Part shown: one piece after another, positions 25,296-35,248 of the stretch
Layout of the letters: each line of letters opens with the position of its first letter
How positions within the stretch are numbered: position 1 is the first letter of the stretch
Assembly (NCBI GenBank): GCA_018241765.1
Contig: JAFEDD010000041.1
Span: 1-64,000, forward strand
From: Pseudomonadota bacterium
Lineage (GTDB): Bacteria > Pseudomonadota > Gammaproteobacteria > Burkholderiales > Casimicrobiaceae
Reading direction: 5' to 3'
Length of the DNA stretch: 64,000 bases
Made by a program: the position numbers and the translations under genes
The notes under the pieces: generated by a model
Database searches by the model: none
The model's input: only the letters and a program-made list of their open reading frames with translations
What the model was told of the DNA's origin: nothing

Positions 25296-28016
25296 ATGCC
25301 TCAGCACAAGCTCGCCAGACTCTTCGAGCCACAATCGATTGCCGTGGTCGGCGCGTCCGAGCGTGTCGGCAGCCTCGGGCGTGCCGTGTGGCAGCGCCTG
25401 CGGGCGCATCCCTACGCCGGGCGGGCCTATCCGGTCAATCCCAAGCATCGTGAGGTGTTTGGCGAGCCGTGCTTTGCGCGGCTGACCGATCTGCCCGAGC
25501 GCGTCGACCTCGCGCTGATCGCCGCGCCCGCTGCGGCCTGCGCATCCATCCTGCGCGACTGCGGCGCCAGCGGATGCACCCATGCCTTGATGCTCTCGCA
25601 CGGCTTCGGTGAGGCTGACGCCGACGCCGTCGCCGCGACCCAGGAACTCATCGATGCGGCCCGCCAGGCGCGGGTGCGTCTGGTCGGCCCCAACGCTCGT
25701 GGGCTGCTGCGCCCGCGCATTGCCCTCGACGCCTCGGCGATGACCGACGTCGACACCATGCCGGCGGCCGGACCGCTTGCAGTGCTGTCGCAGTCGGGGG
25801 CATGGTTGTCGATCCTGCGCGACTTCGTGGCCGGCTCTTCGATCGGCTTCTCCAGCCTGCTCTCGCTTGGCGCGTCGCTCGATCTCGATTTCGGTGAACT
25901 GCTCGATTACTTCGCCTTCGACGCGCAGACCTCCGACGTGCTGCTCTACATCGAAGAGGTGCACAACGCGCCGGCGTTCATGTCGGGCGTGCGTCAGATC
26001 TCACGCATGAAGCCGGTGGTCGTGCTGAAGGCCGACCGCGCGGATTTGCCGCGCGCGGCCGACGGCACCCACGCGACGGCGCTGGCGCAGCATGATCGCG
26101 TTTTCGAGGCGGCCATCGCGCGCGCCGGCGCGGTGCGGGTGCGCACCGCCATGCAGATGGTGGCGGCGGCACGCTTGCAGACGGGGGCGCGATCGCGCAC
26201 GCAGCAGCGCGTCGTCGCCATCACCAACGGGCGCGGGCCCGGCCTGGTGGCGGCCGACGCCGTGCGCGAGCACCGGCTGACGCTCGCGCCGCTCTCCGAG
26301 GCTACCCTCGAACGGCTGCGCGAGAGCCTGCCGCGGCACGCGAAGGTTGCCAATCCGCTCGATCTGGCGGGTGATGCCACGGCCGAGCGCTATCGCAGCG
26401 CGATCGACACCGTGCTCGAAGACGACAACGTCGACGTCTGTCTCGTGCTGTTCTCGCCGCAGGCGATCGTCAGCGCCGATGCGGTGGCGGCCGAGATCAT
26501 CGCCGCCAGCCAGCGGCACCGAAAGACGGTGCTTGCCGTGCTCGGCGGCGGCCCCAGCGTGTTGGCTGCGCGCGCCGCGCTCGACCGCGCCCGCATTCCG
26601 CAATTTCTGAGCGCCGAGAACGCGGTCGAAGCGATCGGGTTCCTGCAAGCCTTCGCACGCAACCAGGCGTTGCTGCGGCAGATTCCGGAGCAAAGCGTGG
26701 ACGGGTTCGAGCCGCGTCTGACCGAGGCGCAGGCGCTGTTCGAGCACGTCTGGGGCGAGGGCCGCACGCTGCTCTTCGCGCACGAGGCGCGGCAGTTGAT
26801 GAGTGCCTTCGGCATTGCCATGATCGAAACGGGCATCGCGCGCACACCAACCGAAGCCGTGACGCTCGCCGAGCGCTTCGGTTATCCCGTCGTGCTGAAG
26901 GTCGTCTCGCCCGACATCCCGCACAAGAGCGAAGTGGGCGGCGTGCGCCTCGACCTGCGCGACGCCGAGAACGTGCGCCGGGCCGCCACCGCGATCTTCG
27001 AAGAGGTCGCCGAGCGCGCGCCGCAGAGGCGCGTTCTCGGGCTGTCGGTGCAGCCCTTCGTGCACCAGCGCGGGCAGCGCGAGCTCTACGTCGGCATCGC
27101 CAACGACCCGACCTTCGGCGCCGTCATCGCGTTCGGCGCCGGGGGCATCGCCGTCGAGCGCATCGACGATGTGGCGTTCGAACTGCCCCCCATCAACGAT
27201 GTGCTGATCCGAAACCTGATCGATCGCACGCGCGTCGCGCGGCTGCTCGATGCCTACGGCAACGTGCCGGCGGTCGATCGCGCGGCCCTCACGCGCATGT
27301 TGCTGCGTTTCTCGACGCTCGCCTGCGCGTGCCCCGAGATCGCTGCCTGCGACCTCAATCCGGTGATCGCGTTCGAGCATGGCGCGGTGGCGGTCGATGC
27401 CCGCATCGTGCTGAAGGATCGTTCGCGCGCGCAGGCGCTGCGCCGGATGGGCAGGTACGGTCATCTCGCGGTCTATCCCTATCCGCGCGAACTGGAGGAG
27501 GCGCTGACGCTGCGCGACGGCCGCCATGTCTTCATCCGACCGATCCGGCCGGAGGATGCGGAGCGCGAGCGCGCACTCATCGCGCGGCTGTCGCCGGAGA
27601 CGCTCTACTTCCGCTTCATGATGCCGGTGCGCGAATTGCCGCCGGCGATGATCGAGCGCTTCACGCAGATCGATTACGGGCGCGAGCTGGCGCTGATCGG
27701 CCTGACCGGCGAGGGCGAGGCGCAGCAGATTGCCGGTGTCGCGCGCATCACGCCGACGACCAACCCCGAGCGTTGCGAATTCGCCATCGTCGTCGAAGAG
27801 GCGATGCACGGCAGCGGTCTGGCGCGCGCGTTGATGGAGCGGCTCTTCGTGGCCGCTCACGCGCGTGGCTACCGCGAGATGGAAGGCGTGGTGCTGCGCG
27901 AGAACACGCGCATGCTGAAGTTCTGCGAATCGCTGGGTTTCGCGCTGGCGCCGAACCCGGATGACCCCGGCGAGCGCATCGCGGTGCGTTCGCTCTCCGA
28001 TCAGACGGCGGCGTGA
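25296..28016 (+). CDS. Pat-like fusion: ADP-forming acyl-CoA synthetase domains plus GNAT acetyltransferase
   Basis: A 906-residue protein. Order: CoA-binding domain (about 10-130, SIAVVGASERVGSLGRAVWQ), succinyl-CoA-synthetase-like domains (to about 460), ATP-grasp (about 490-700, VLKVVSPDIPHKSEVGGVRL) and C-terminal GNAT (about 735-895, MHGSGLARALMERLF). This is the layout of Pat/YfiQ, which acetylates lysines of acetyl-CoA synthetase and other enzymes. His259 (GTHATALA) aligns by eye with the phosphorylated His of ADP-forming acetyl-CoA synthetases, so ligase activity is not excluded. It is likely read with moaDE, 26 bp upstream. Confidence 0.88.
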   Translation: MPQHKLARLFEPQSIAVVGASERVGSLGRAVWQRLRAHPYAGRAYPVNPKHREVFGEPCFARLTDLPERVDLALIAAPAAACASILRDCGASGCTHALMLSHGFGEADADAVAATQELIDAARQARVRLVGPNARGLLRPRIALDASAMTDVDTMPAAGPLAVLSQSGAWLSILRDFVAGSSIGFSSLLSLGASLDLDFGELLDYFAFDAQTSDVLLYIEEVHNAPAFMSGVRQISRMKPVVVLKADRADLPRAADGTHATALAQHDRVFEAAIARAGAVRVRTAMQMVAAARLQTGARSRTQQRVVAITNGRGPGLVAADAVREHRLTLAPLSEATLERLRESLPRHAKVANPLDLAGDATAERYRSAIDTVLEDDNVDVCLVLFSPQAIVSADAVAAEIIAASQRHRKTVLAVLGGGPSVLAARAALDRARIPQFLSAENAVEAIGFLQAFARNQALLRQIPEQSVDGFEPRLTEAQALFEHVWGEGRTLLFAHEARQLMSAFGIAMIETGIARTPTEAVTLAERFGYPVVLKVVSPDIPHKSEVGGVRLDLRDAENVRRAATAIFEEVAERAPQRRVLGLSVQPFVHQRGQRELYVGIANDPTFGAVIAFGAGGIAVERIDDVAFELPPINDVLIRNLIDRTRVARLLDAYGNVPAVDRAALTRMLLRFSTLACACPEIAACDLNPVIAFEHGAVAVDARIVLKDRSRAQALRRMGRYGHLAVYPYPRELEEALTLRDGRHVFIRPIRPEDAERERALIARLSPETLYFRFMMPVRELPPAMIERFTQIDYGRELALIGLTGEGEAQQIAGVARITPTTNPERCEFAIVVEEAMHGSGLARALMERLFVAAHARGYREMEGVVLRENTRMLKFCESLGFALAPNPDDPGERIAVRSLSDQTAA

Positions 28017-30142
28017 GTCCGCTTCGTGTCGCGCCGTAGCGCGCCGGCGCGAGGCATCATCGCCAACAGCGCAGCGGGTGCCGTGCCGCCCGGCCGTTCG
28101 GCGAAGCGCGCGTCGTCGTAGCCCTTGGCAAACGCGGCAAAGCGTGCGGCGTGGGTCGGCCATCGCGCCGCCGCGAGCCGCATGGCGGCTCCCACCGTGA
28201 CATAGGCCGGCAGATCGAGCCCGGCCGCCATCAGCCGCTTGCGCAGCGCCTGCCAGGCACGCCGCCACGGGTCGAGTTGGCGCTCGCGATGACGGCGCCA
28301 GAGCCACCACGCGAGCGTCATCAGCGCGCCGCTCGAGGTGATCGCCAGCAACATCCAGCCGAACGCGCTGAACGCATTCATCCGATCGAGCCCGAGTTCC
28401 TGCAGCAGTTCGCGCTGGCGGTCGCGATCGAACCCGAGAATCCACTTCGTATAGTGAAAGCTCGCCTCTTCCCAGGCGTTGTTGAGCAAGGCCCACGACG
28501 CCCAGCGGCTGCCGGCCACGAGGAGCCGCTCGGTCTCGGGCAGCGCCTGTTGCAGCCCCTGCTCGATGCGCTCCGGCGCGACGGCAGCGGTCGGATCGAT
28601 GCGCCACCAGTCGCCATCGATCCACGCTTCGACCCAGGCGTGGGCGTCGCTCTGGCGCACGATCAGGTGCCCGGCCGGGTGATATTCGCCGCCGAGATAA
28701 CCGGTCACGACCCGCGTCGGAATGCCGCTCACGCGCAGCAGGAAGGCGGTGGCGTTGGCGTAGTGCTCGCAAAAGCCGCGCCGCGCGCCGAACAGAAAAT
28801 CATCGATCGCCGTCGCGCGCGCGTCGCCGCTGCCGTAGAGCGGCGGGTTCAGTGTGTAGAAGAAGCGCTCGCGCCGAAAATGATCGAGCAGCGCACCGAT
28901 ACGCCGCCGTGGGTCGGGGTAGGCCGTCGCCAACTCGGTGGCAAAGGCGCGACTGCGCGGGTTCCAGTGGCGCGGGCCGGTGCGCCACTCGGCACTGCCC
29001 GCGAGCGGGGCGGCCGCGGCATAGTGGTCACTCGGGCGCGACTGCGCGCGATACTGCAACGCGCCCGGCGGCGCCTGACGCATGCCGATTTGCTGCGCGT
29101 CGGAGGCGAACACCGTGGCGTCGATCAGCGGCCCGCGCGGCAGGGCACTCGGCATTTCGAGCGTCGGGAGCCAGCGCGTGTCGAGGCGTTCGGCGGTCAC
29201 CACGTAGTCGATCGCCGGCGCGCGCGCGTCTTCCGCGTTCGGGGCGATGCTGCCACGCCCGCGGGCGAGCCCTTCGAATCCGGCACGCCAGCCCTGGCCG
29301 TCGAATTCGCGCAGCACCGGGCCGCGCCAATAGAGCGCGGAGGATGGCGGACGCGCCCCGTCGAACTCGACGCGAAACGCCGTCTCGCGCGACAGGATCA
29401 GTTTCGCGATGCTCCCCGGTTGCATCTCCTCGCTGAGCCCGGTGCGTGCGCTCTGGGCGTCCAATCGTCCCCAGAGCGGCGCCGTCGCCCGCGGAAACAG
29501 CACAAAGAGCATGACCGCGAGCGGAATGCCGAGCGCGAGGTCGGCCGCCGCCGCGACGACATGCTGGCCGAGCCGGTTGCCGTTCACGCGACCGCCCGCC
29601 GTGGTCGCGGGGGCATCGATCAGCCGCAGCGCCGTCACGTAGATCAGCACCACCAGCGGCACGCTCAGCGCGGCGGCGAGCCCGAGGTTCTCGAAGAAGC
29701 TCGTGACATAGAGCATCAGGCCGAGGCTCCACACCACCATGAAATCGCGGCTCGATCTGGCCTCGACCAGCTTAAGGGGGCCGAAGATGAAGAGCAGCGC
29801 CATGCCGGCATCGCGCGCGAAGAGCTTGCCATATTGGCTGAAGACGAGCACGCCGGCGGCGACGGTGGCGACGGCGAGGGCGAGCCGCCATGCCCAGTGC
29901 CGCGGCGGCTCGCGCAACGCCAGCGCCAGCGCCAGCGTGAACAGACCCGCAAGCAACACCGGTGTCGTGACGGAGGTGACGCTTGCCGCCTGGGCACAGG
30001 CCACGGCGAGGGCGAGGAAGCGGCGCGCGCGCAAGTCCGGGGTGGGCGCCTGCGGCAACTGCGGCGTTGGACGGCGCCAGCGGCGCCACCATGAGAGTCG
30101 CGTCGCCGCTGCCGTGATATCGAGTGCGCTCGCCGTCGTCAT
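28001..30142 (-). CDS. TgpA-like membrane transglutaminase (DUF3488)
   Basis: A 713-residue inner-membrane protein. The N-terminal third has several hydrophobic helices (DUF3488); the periplasmic part is a transglutaminase-like core with the triad Cys in RRGFCEHYANATAF, His in QSDAHAWVEAW and Asp in WWRIDPTAAV; another membrane helix and a short DUF4129-like tail follow. Pseudomonas TgpA is an essential periplasmic transglutaminase of this layout; its natural substrate is unknown. Start ATG 30142 overlaps the DUF58 gene's stop (ATGA). It converges with the Pat-like gene and overlaps its end by 16 bp. Confidence 0.9.
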   Translation of the reverse strand: MTTASALDITAAATRLSWWRRWRRPTPQLPQAPTPDLRARRFLALAVACAQAASVTSVTTPVLLAGLFTLALALALREPPRHWAWRLALAVATVAAGVLVFSQYGKLFARDAGMALLFIFGPLKLVEARSSRDFMVVWSLGLMLYVTSFFENLGLAAALSVPLVVLIYVTALRLIDAPATTAGGRVNGNRLGQHVVAAAADLALGIPLAVMLFVLFPRATAPLWGRLDAQSARTGLSEEMQPGSIAKLILSRETAFRVEFDGARPPSSALYWRGPVLREFDGQGWRAGFEGLARGRGSIAPNAEDARAPAIDYVVTAERLDTRWLPTLEMPSALPRGPLIDATVFASDAQQIGMRQAPPGALQYRAQSRPSDHYAAAAPLAGSAEWRTGPRHWNPRSRAFATELATAYPDPRRRIGALLDHFRRERFFYTLNPPLYGSGDARATAIDDFLFGARRGFCEHYANATAFLLRVSGIPTRVVTGYLGGEYHPAGHLIVRQSDAHAWVEAWIDGDWWRIDPTAAVAPERIEQGLQQALPETERLLVAGSRWASWALLNNAWEEASFHYTKWILGFDRDRQRELLQELGLDRMNAFSAFGWMLLAITSSGALMTLAWWLWRRHRERQLDPWRRAWQALRKRLMAAGLDLPAYVTVGAAMRLAAARWPTHAARFAAFAKGYDDARFAERPGGTAPAALLAMMPRAGALRRDTKRTHAAV

Positions 30143-31191
30143 CGCAAGCCGCTCACGGCGTCGATGCGTTCAGGGAAGACGGCGAGCAGACGTCGCGCGT
30201 CGGCGCACTGCTGGGCGCCACCGGCAAGATCGAGTCCACCGTTGGGCAGGCGCAGCGTGAAGGCGCAGCCTTCGTTGTCGGCGCGGTCGATCCACGCGGC
30301 GATCCGTGCGAGGCGTGCCTCGGTGTCGGGCAGCGCCGCGGCGGACCACTCGATGGCGACCTCCTGGCGGGCGCCGCTTTCGCTGCTGCGGGTGTACCAG
30401 CGCCCGGATTTCGCCACCTGCTTCCAGGCGACGCGGCGCAAGGAGTCGCCGGCGACGTAATCGCGCAGCGTGTCGGGGTCGTGCGCGGCGTGCTCGCGCG
30501 CGGCCGGCGCGTGTTGCTCGTCCGCGCCCCCGGCGAGCGGGAGTGGCGGCGAAGGTTTCTCGGGCGTCGCCTCGACGATGCCCGCCCAGTCGAAATGCAC
30601 GTAACTCCAGGCGCGCACGAGGCCATAGGGCGCGCGGGTCTCGACCGTGATGCGCCCGAGCCGCACGATGCCGCGTTTGCGCGCGATGATGGCGAGCGTC
30701 GCGGCGATCGTGCTGTCGGCCTGGGCGAGCAACGGAGCACAGTGGATGGCTTCGCCGTCGATGCGGGCGTCGAGGCGAATGCCATGGCGTGAGCGTTCGG
30801 GTGAGACGAGCGTGAGTGCGAAGCGCAGCGGCTCGCCCGGTTGCGTTTGCGGCGAGCGACCGGCGAGCACGCGCAAACCATGCAGATTGCGCCAACTTGC
30901 CAAGAGCGCTGCCTGCATGAGCCCCGCAAGCAGAAAAGCGACCACGAAGGCGAGCGAGAGCTGATAGTTGATGCCGACCAGAAGCAGCAGCAGCGCGGTG
31001 ACGATGAGAAACATCCCGCGACCGCTCGGCAGCAGGTAGATGCGCGACTGCACGAGTTCGACGCTGTCGGCGGCGACGGCGCTGCGACCGGTCGCGCGTC
31101 GCCACTTCTGCCGCCAGCGCTGCACGTAGCCTGCGCTCGCGGCGTCGTGTTCGCGGGCGTCGACGGTTGCGCTTGAGCTGATCGCACCCAT
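30139..31191 (-). CDS. DUF58 family membrane protein
   Basis: A 350-residue protein. Two adjacent membrane helices (MFLIVTALLLLLVGINYQLS and the AFVVAFLLAGLMQAALLASW stretch) are followed by a cytoplasmic part with a DUF58 signature: RDYVAGDSLRRVAWKQVAKS. DUF58 proteins regularly sit between MoxR ATPases and transglutaminase proteins, and are thought to act with them as a chaperone-like assembly at the membrane. The start is ATG 31191; the stop overlaps the transglutaminase ATG, and only a few bases separate it from the moxR stop. Confidence 0.88.
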   Translation of the reverse strand: MGAISSSATVDAREHDAASAGYVQRWRQKWRRATGRSAVAADSVELVQSRIYLLPSGRGMFLIVTALLLLLVGINYQLSLAFVVAFLLAGLMQAALLASWRNLHGLRVLAGRSPQTQPGEPLRFALTLVSPERSRHGIRLDARIDGEAIHCAPLLAQADSTIAATLAIIARKRGIVRLGRITVETRAPYGLVRAWSYVHFDWAGIVEATPEKPSPPLPLAGGADEQHAPAAREHAAHDPDTLRDYVAGDSLRRVAWKQVAKSGRWYTRSSESGARQEVAIEWSAAALPDTEARLARIAAWIDRADNEGCAFTLRLPNGGLDLAGGAQQCADARRLLAVFPERIDAVSGLR

Positions 31192-31193
31192 GC

Positions 31194-32165
31194 TCAGGGC
31201 GCGGCGACGGTGGCGAGCACCGTCTGCGCCAGGTGCGCCCCCTTGTCGAGGCTGTCGTGGCTGGCGCCGAGACGGTGACCGACCACGGCTGCCCATACCG
31301 CCTGCACATCATCGGGCAGCGCATGCGCCCGACCTCGTTGCAGTGCTTCGGCGCGCGCGGCGCGAAGCAGCGCGAGTCCGGCCCGGGGCGAGAGCGGCCG
31401 CGTCGCGCCGGTACGGCTCGCCGACAACAGCTGCTGGACGTAGCGCAAAAGCGGGTCGGCGACATGGACCTGCTCGGCGAGCGCCTGCAACTGCCGCAAC
31501 GTGGCGGCATCGACGGCCGCTGGCAGGCGCGTCGCATCGTGGCGTCGGTCGCCGCTGCGCAACAACTCCACTTCGGCCGCGGCATCCGGAAAACCCAGCG
31601 TGAGGCGCATCATGAAACGGTCGAGCTGCGATTCCGGCAGCGGCGACACGCCCACCTGATCGAGCGGATTTTGCGTGGCGATGACGAAAAACGGCGTGGG
31701 CAGCGCGCGGGTCTCGCCGTCGACGGTGACTTGGCGCTCCTCCATCGCTTCGAGCAGCGCGCTCTGCGTTTTCGAAGGGGCGCGGTTGAGTTCGTCGGCG
31801 AGCAGCAGCTGCGCGAAGATCGGCCCCGGCGTGAAACGCATGGCGCGCGCGTTGGCGTCCCAGATCGACAGCCCCAAAAGATCCGAGGGCAGCAGGTCGT
31901 TGGTGCAGGCGACTTTCGTGTAGTCAAGACCGAAGGTCCTGGCCAACGCCAGTGCGAGCGTGGATTTGCCAAGCCCCGGAGCATCCTCGATCAGCAGGTG
32001 TCCCTGCGCCAGCAGGCAGCTCACGGCAAGTCGCGTTACTGCGGATTTGCCCAGTACAATCGAATCGAGCTGGCGATGGATGTTGCCGAGAAGCGCTTCG
32101 GCGGCGTTGATGGGTAGCGGTGATGACACGACGAGTTTTCCTGATCCGGTACGCGGCGAACGCAT
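31194..32165 (-). CDS. MoxR-family AAA+ ATPase
   Basis: About 323 residues. Walker A is LLIEDAPGLGKSTLALALAR, MoxR-typical GPIFAQLLLADELNRAPSKT holds Walker B, and FVIATQNPLDQVGVSPLPES holds sensor 1; the lid domain ends the protein. MoxR ATPases mature or remodel partner complexes, here probably the DUF58/transglutaminase pair encoded downstream in the same operon. The start is uncertain: ATG 32165 is used, but GTG 32129, just before SSPLPINAAEALLG, is also plausible. Confidence 0.9.
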   Translation of the reverse strand: MRSPRTGSGKLVVSSPLPINAAEALLGNIHRQLDSIVLGKSAVTRLAVSCLLAQGHLLIEDAPGLGKSTLALALARTFGLDYTKVACTNDLLPSDLLGLSIWDANARAMRFTPGPIFAQLLLADELNRAPSKTQSALLEAMEERQVTVDGETRALPTPFFVIATQNPLDQVGVSPLPESQLDRFMMRLTLGFPDAAAEVELLRSGDRRHDATRLPAAVDAATLRQLQALAEQVHVADPLLRYVQQLLSASRTGATRPLSPRAGLALLRAARAEALQRGRAHALPDDVQAVWAAVVGHRLGASHDSLDKGAHLAQTVLATVAAP

Positions 32166-32280
32166 CGCGACGCGAGATGGCGCCGGCGCGACCCGACGTC
32201 GCGCGACGTGCGGGCGGTGGCGACCCCCACATGGGCGAGCATAGCGCCTCGGCGCGTGCGCTTCGTCGCGCGGACAGCGC

Positions 32281-33060
32281 ATGATCCCGTGGCTCGAAGC
32301 CGGGGCACCCTTTCCGAGTGCGACACGGGCGCTGCGCGACCCCGATGGCCTGCTCTGCGCCGGCCTCGAACTCACGGCCGATCGCGTGCTCGAGGCCTAT
32401 CACCACGGCATCTTCCCCTGGTACAGCGAGGGCGAGCCGGTGCTTTGGTGGAGCCCGGATCCGCGCATGGTGCTGCGCCCCGAGGATTTGCGCCTGCACC
32501 GCAGCTTGCGTCAGGCCATGCGCCGTCTCGACTTCGAGGTGCGCGTCGACTCCGCGTTCGAAGCGGTGATGCGAGGCTGTGCCGAGCCGCGCCTCGAACA
32601 GCGCGGAACGTGGATCACCGAGCCCATCATCGCCGCTTACACCGAGCTGCACCGGCGCGGCATCGGGCACTGCGTGGAGACCTGGATCGACGGCGAACTG
32701 GCGGGCGGACTCTATGGTATCGCCATCGGGCGCATCTTCTTTGGCGAGAGCATGTTTGCGCGGCGCACCGATGCCTCGAAGATTGCGTTCGTGCATCTGG
32801 TGGAGCAACTGCGCCGATGGGGTTTTGCCTTGATCGACTGCCAGCAGCGAACGGCGCATCTGGCGTCGTTCGGTGCGGCACCGATTCCGCGGGCGCAGTT
32901 TCTGGCAAGCGTCGCCTGCTTGGTAGACTGGCCGCCGGAAGGCGCCACGATGGGGCGCTGGCGCTTCGATGCCGATCTCCGTGCCGCGTTGTGCGCGCCA
33001 CGGGGTGCGGCGCACCCAACGAGCGACGCGAGGATGGCGCGCGATGAGCAGAATCGATGA
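32281..33060 (+). CDS. aat: Leucyl/phenylalanyl-tRNA-protein transferase
   Basis: A 259-residue Aat. It adds Leu or Phe to N-terminal Arg/Lys of proteins, marking them for ClpAP through ClpS. Signatures are [20 protein letters not shown], then [20 protein letters not shown] and [20 protein letters not shown]. The tail is longer than usual (after [12 protein letters not shown]). The last 17 bases overlap the bpt gene, so both N-degron transferases are produced from one transcript. Confidence 0.95.
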   Translation: MIPWLEAGAPFPSATRALRDPDGLLCAGLELTADRVLEAYHHGIFPWYSEGEPVLWWSPDPRMVLRPEDLRLHRSLRQAMRRLDFEVRVDSAFEAVMRGCAEPRLEQRGTWITEPIIAAYTELHRRGIGHCVETWIDGELAGGLYGIAIGRIFFGESMFARRTDASKIAFVHLVEQLRRWGFALIDCQQRTAHLASFGAAPIPRAQFLASVACLVDWPPEGATMGRWRFDADLRAALCAPRGAAHPTSDARMARDEQNR

Positions 33061-33772
33061 TCTTCAGCGAATTCCGTGGCAGGCGTTGCAGTTCTACGCA
33101 ACCGCGCCCTATCCGTGCAGCTACCTCGACGGTCGCATTGCACGCTCCCAGGTTGCCACGCCGAGCCACCTGATCGACACCCGCGTCTATGCCGATCTCG
33201 TGCGACTGGGGTTTCGGCGCAGTGGCAGCTTCGTCTACCGACCCGATTGCGATCGCTGTCGCGCGTGCACGCCGCTGCGGGTGGCGGTGGCGGCGTTCGA
33301 GCCGAGTCGCGCCCAGCGCCGCGCCTGGCTCAGCCATGGCGAACTGGTGGCGCACGAGCTGCCGCTGAGCTATCGCGCGGAGCACTATGCGCTGTACCAG
33401 CGCTATCAGCGCGCGCGGCACCAGGGCGGCGGCATGGATCGCGACGGCCGCGAGCAGTACCAGCATTTCCTGCTGCAAAGTCACGTCGACACAAGGCTCG
33501 TGGAATTTCGCACGCACACGGGCAAGCTCATGATGGTGAGCTTGATCGACGTGCTCGACGACGGGCTGTCGGCCGTCTATACGTTCTACGACCCCGAGGT
33601 GCGCGGCAGCCTCGGCACCTTCGGCGTGCTCTGGCAGATCGGGCAGGCGCGGCGGCTGGGCCTCGCCTACGTCTATCTCGGCTACTGGATCGAGGGCAGC
33701 CGCAAGATGAGCTACAAGGCGAACTTCAGGCCTTGCGAAGTGCTGCGCGACGAGGTGTGGCAGGCGCTTTGA
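33044..33772 (+). CDS. bpt: Aspartate/glutamate leucyltransferase (Bpt, ATE1-like)
   Basis: A 242-residue R-transferase homologue. The N-terminal domain carries the cysteine region [20 protein letters not shown], and the C-terminal GNAT-like domain has [20 protein letters not shown] and [20 protein letters not shown]. Bacterial Bpt transfers leucine to N-terminal Asp/Glu. ATG 33044 ([13 protein letters not shown]) lies inside the end of aat. The aat-bpt pairing is a known arrangement that gives both branches of the Leu/N-degron route. Confidence 0.94.
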   Translation: MSRIDDLQRIPWQALQFYATAPYPCSYLDGRIARSQVATPSHLIDTRVYADLVRLGFRRSGSFVYRPDCDRCRACTPLRVAVAAFEPSRAQRRAWLSHGELVAHELPLSYRAEHYALYQRYQRARHQGGGMDRDGREQYQHFLLQSHVDTRLVEFRTHTGKLMMVSLIDVLDDGLSAVYTFYDPEVRGSLGTFGVLWQIGQARRLGLAYVYLGYWIEGSRKMSYKANFRPCEVLRDEVWQAL

Positions 33773-33802
33773 CGCGGCTTCGCCACGGCCATCGACGAGC
33801 GC

Positions 33803-35155
33803 TCAGTCGCGCTTGAGGCCGAAGCCCGGTTCGATGCGGATCAGCGCCGTCATGATGAAGCTCGGGATGGTGGCGATGCAGACCCAGATGAAGAAATTGC
33901 TGTAGCCGAGTTGCGTTTGCAGCCAGCCGGCGGGCATGCCGGGCAGCATCATGCCGAGCGCCATGAAGCCGGTGCAGATCGCGTAGTGCGCGGTCTGGTG
34001 CTCGCCCTTGGCCGTCATGATCATGTAGAGCACGTAGGAGGTGAAGCCGAAGCCGTAGCCGAATTGCTCGACGGCGATGAGCGTGCCGATGAGTTCGATG
34101 TTCGACGGCAGCGCCATCGCGAGGTAGACGTAGACGACGTTGGGCACGTTGATGGCGAGAGCCATCGGCCACAGCCAGCGCTGCATGCCGTCGCGTGCAA
34201 TGAGCCACGCGCTGAGGAGCCCGCCGGCGGAGAGCGCAACGACACCGAGCGTGCCGTAGACGATGCCGACGGTGGCCGTGGAGAGCCCGAGGCCGCCGCG
34301 TTCGGGCCCGTCGAGCAGAAACACCGGCGCGATCTTGACCAATTGCGATTCGCCGAATCGGTAGAGCAGCAAAAAGGCGAGCGTGGTGCCGATGCCGGGT
34401 TTGCGCAGGAATTTGGCGAACACCGCGAAGAACGAGGCGACGATCGGCAGCGGTTGGCCGTCGGCGTCGCGGGGCACATTGGGGCGGTCGCTCGCGGGAC
34501 GCGGCAGCACCAGGGCATGCCAGGCAAAGAGCGCGAGGAACATCGCGCCGAGCAGAAAGAACACGATCGACCAGGCGGCGGCGGTGTTGCCGGTGAGTTC
34601 GGTGAGCTTTCCGGCGAGATAGACCAGAGCGCCCTGGCCGGTGATCATCGAGAGGCGAAAGAACGTGCTGCGGAAACCGACGTAGGCCGCCTGCTGGTGC
34701 CCGTCGAGCGCAAGCATGTAGTAGCCGTCGGAGGCGATGTCGTGGGTGGCGGCGCTGAACGCGAGCAGCCAGAACACGGCGAGGCTCAGCTGAAAGAAGT
34801 TCGCCATCGGCAGCGTCAGCGCGACGGCGGCAAAGGCGGCGCCGATCAGCAGTTCGAGCCAGACGATCCACCAGCGCTTGCGCCGGAACATGTCGATGAA
34901 CGGCGACCACAGCGGTTTGACGACGAAGGGCAGGTAGAGCCAGCTCGTGTAGAGCGCGATGTCGGTGTTGGAGACGCCGAGATTCTTGTAGAGGATGACC
35001 GAGAGGGTCATCACGGCGACGTAGGGGATGCCTTGGCCGAAGTAGAGCGTCGGAATCCAGCGCCAGACGCTGTGCGTGGCATGAGGGGCGGAGGCACCCG
35101 CGCCGGGTGCGGCTTGCGCCGTCGTCTCAGGGGTCGCCGAATCGGTTGCCGCCAA
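33803..35155 (-). CDS. AmpG-like MFS permease
   Basis: A 450-residue major facilitator with about twelve hydrophobic helices. The AmpG-type start is WIPTLYFGQGIPYVAVMTLS, followed by LPFVVKPLWSPFIDMFRRKR, and a conserved ATHDIASDGYYMLAL segment in the N-half. AmpG imports anhydromuropeptides for wall recycling; some relatives carry other solutes, so the substrate is provisional. The start is a TTG (35155) supported by an excellent ribosome-binding site (GAGGAG, about seven bases upstream); the first ATG would cut away the N-terminus. Confidence 0.85.
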   Translation of the reverse strand: MAATDSATPETTAQAAPGAGASAPHATHSVWRWIPTLYFGQGIPYVAVMTLSVILYKNLGVSNTDIALYTSWLYLPFVVKPLWSPFIDMFRRKRWWIVWLELLIGAAFAAVALTLPMANFFQLSLAVFWLLAFSAATHDIASDGYYMLALDGHQQAAYVGFRSTFFRLSMITGQGALVYLAGKLTELTGNTAAAWSIVFFLLGAMFLALFAWHALVLPRPASDRPNVPRDADGQPLPIVASFFAVFAKFLRKPGIGTTLAFLLLYRFGESQLVKIAPVFLLDGPERGGLGLSTATVGIVYGTLGVVALSAGGLLSAWLIARDGMQRWLWPMALAINVPNVVYVYLAMALPSNIELIGTLIAVEQFGYGFGFTSYVLYMIMTAKGEHQTAHYAICTGFMALGMMLPGMPAGWLQTQLGYSNFFIWVCIATIPSFIMTALIRIEPGFGLKRD

Positions 35156-35248
35156 CGTGTTCTCCTCGCGCCTGGGTCGACGCCCGCGTGGCGCAAGTGT
35201 GCCTGATTCGCCGGCGCGGGCGGCGCGCCGATGCGGCGAGCGAAACGG

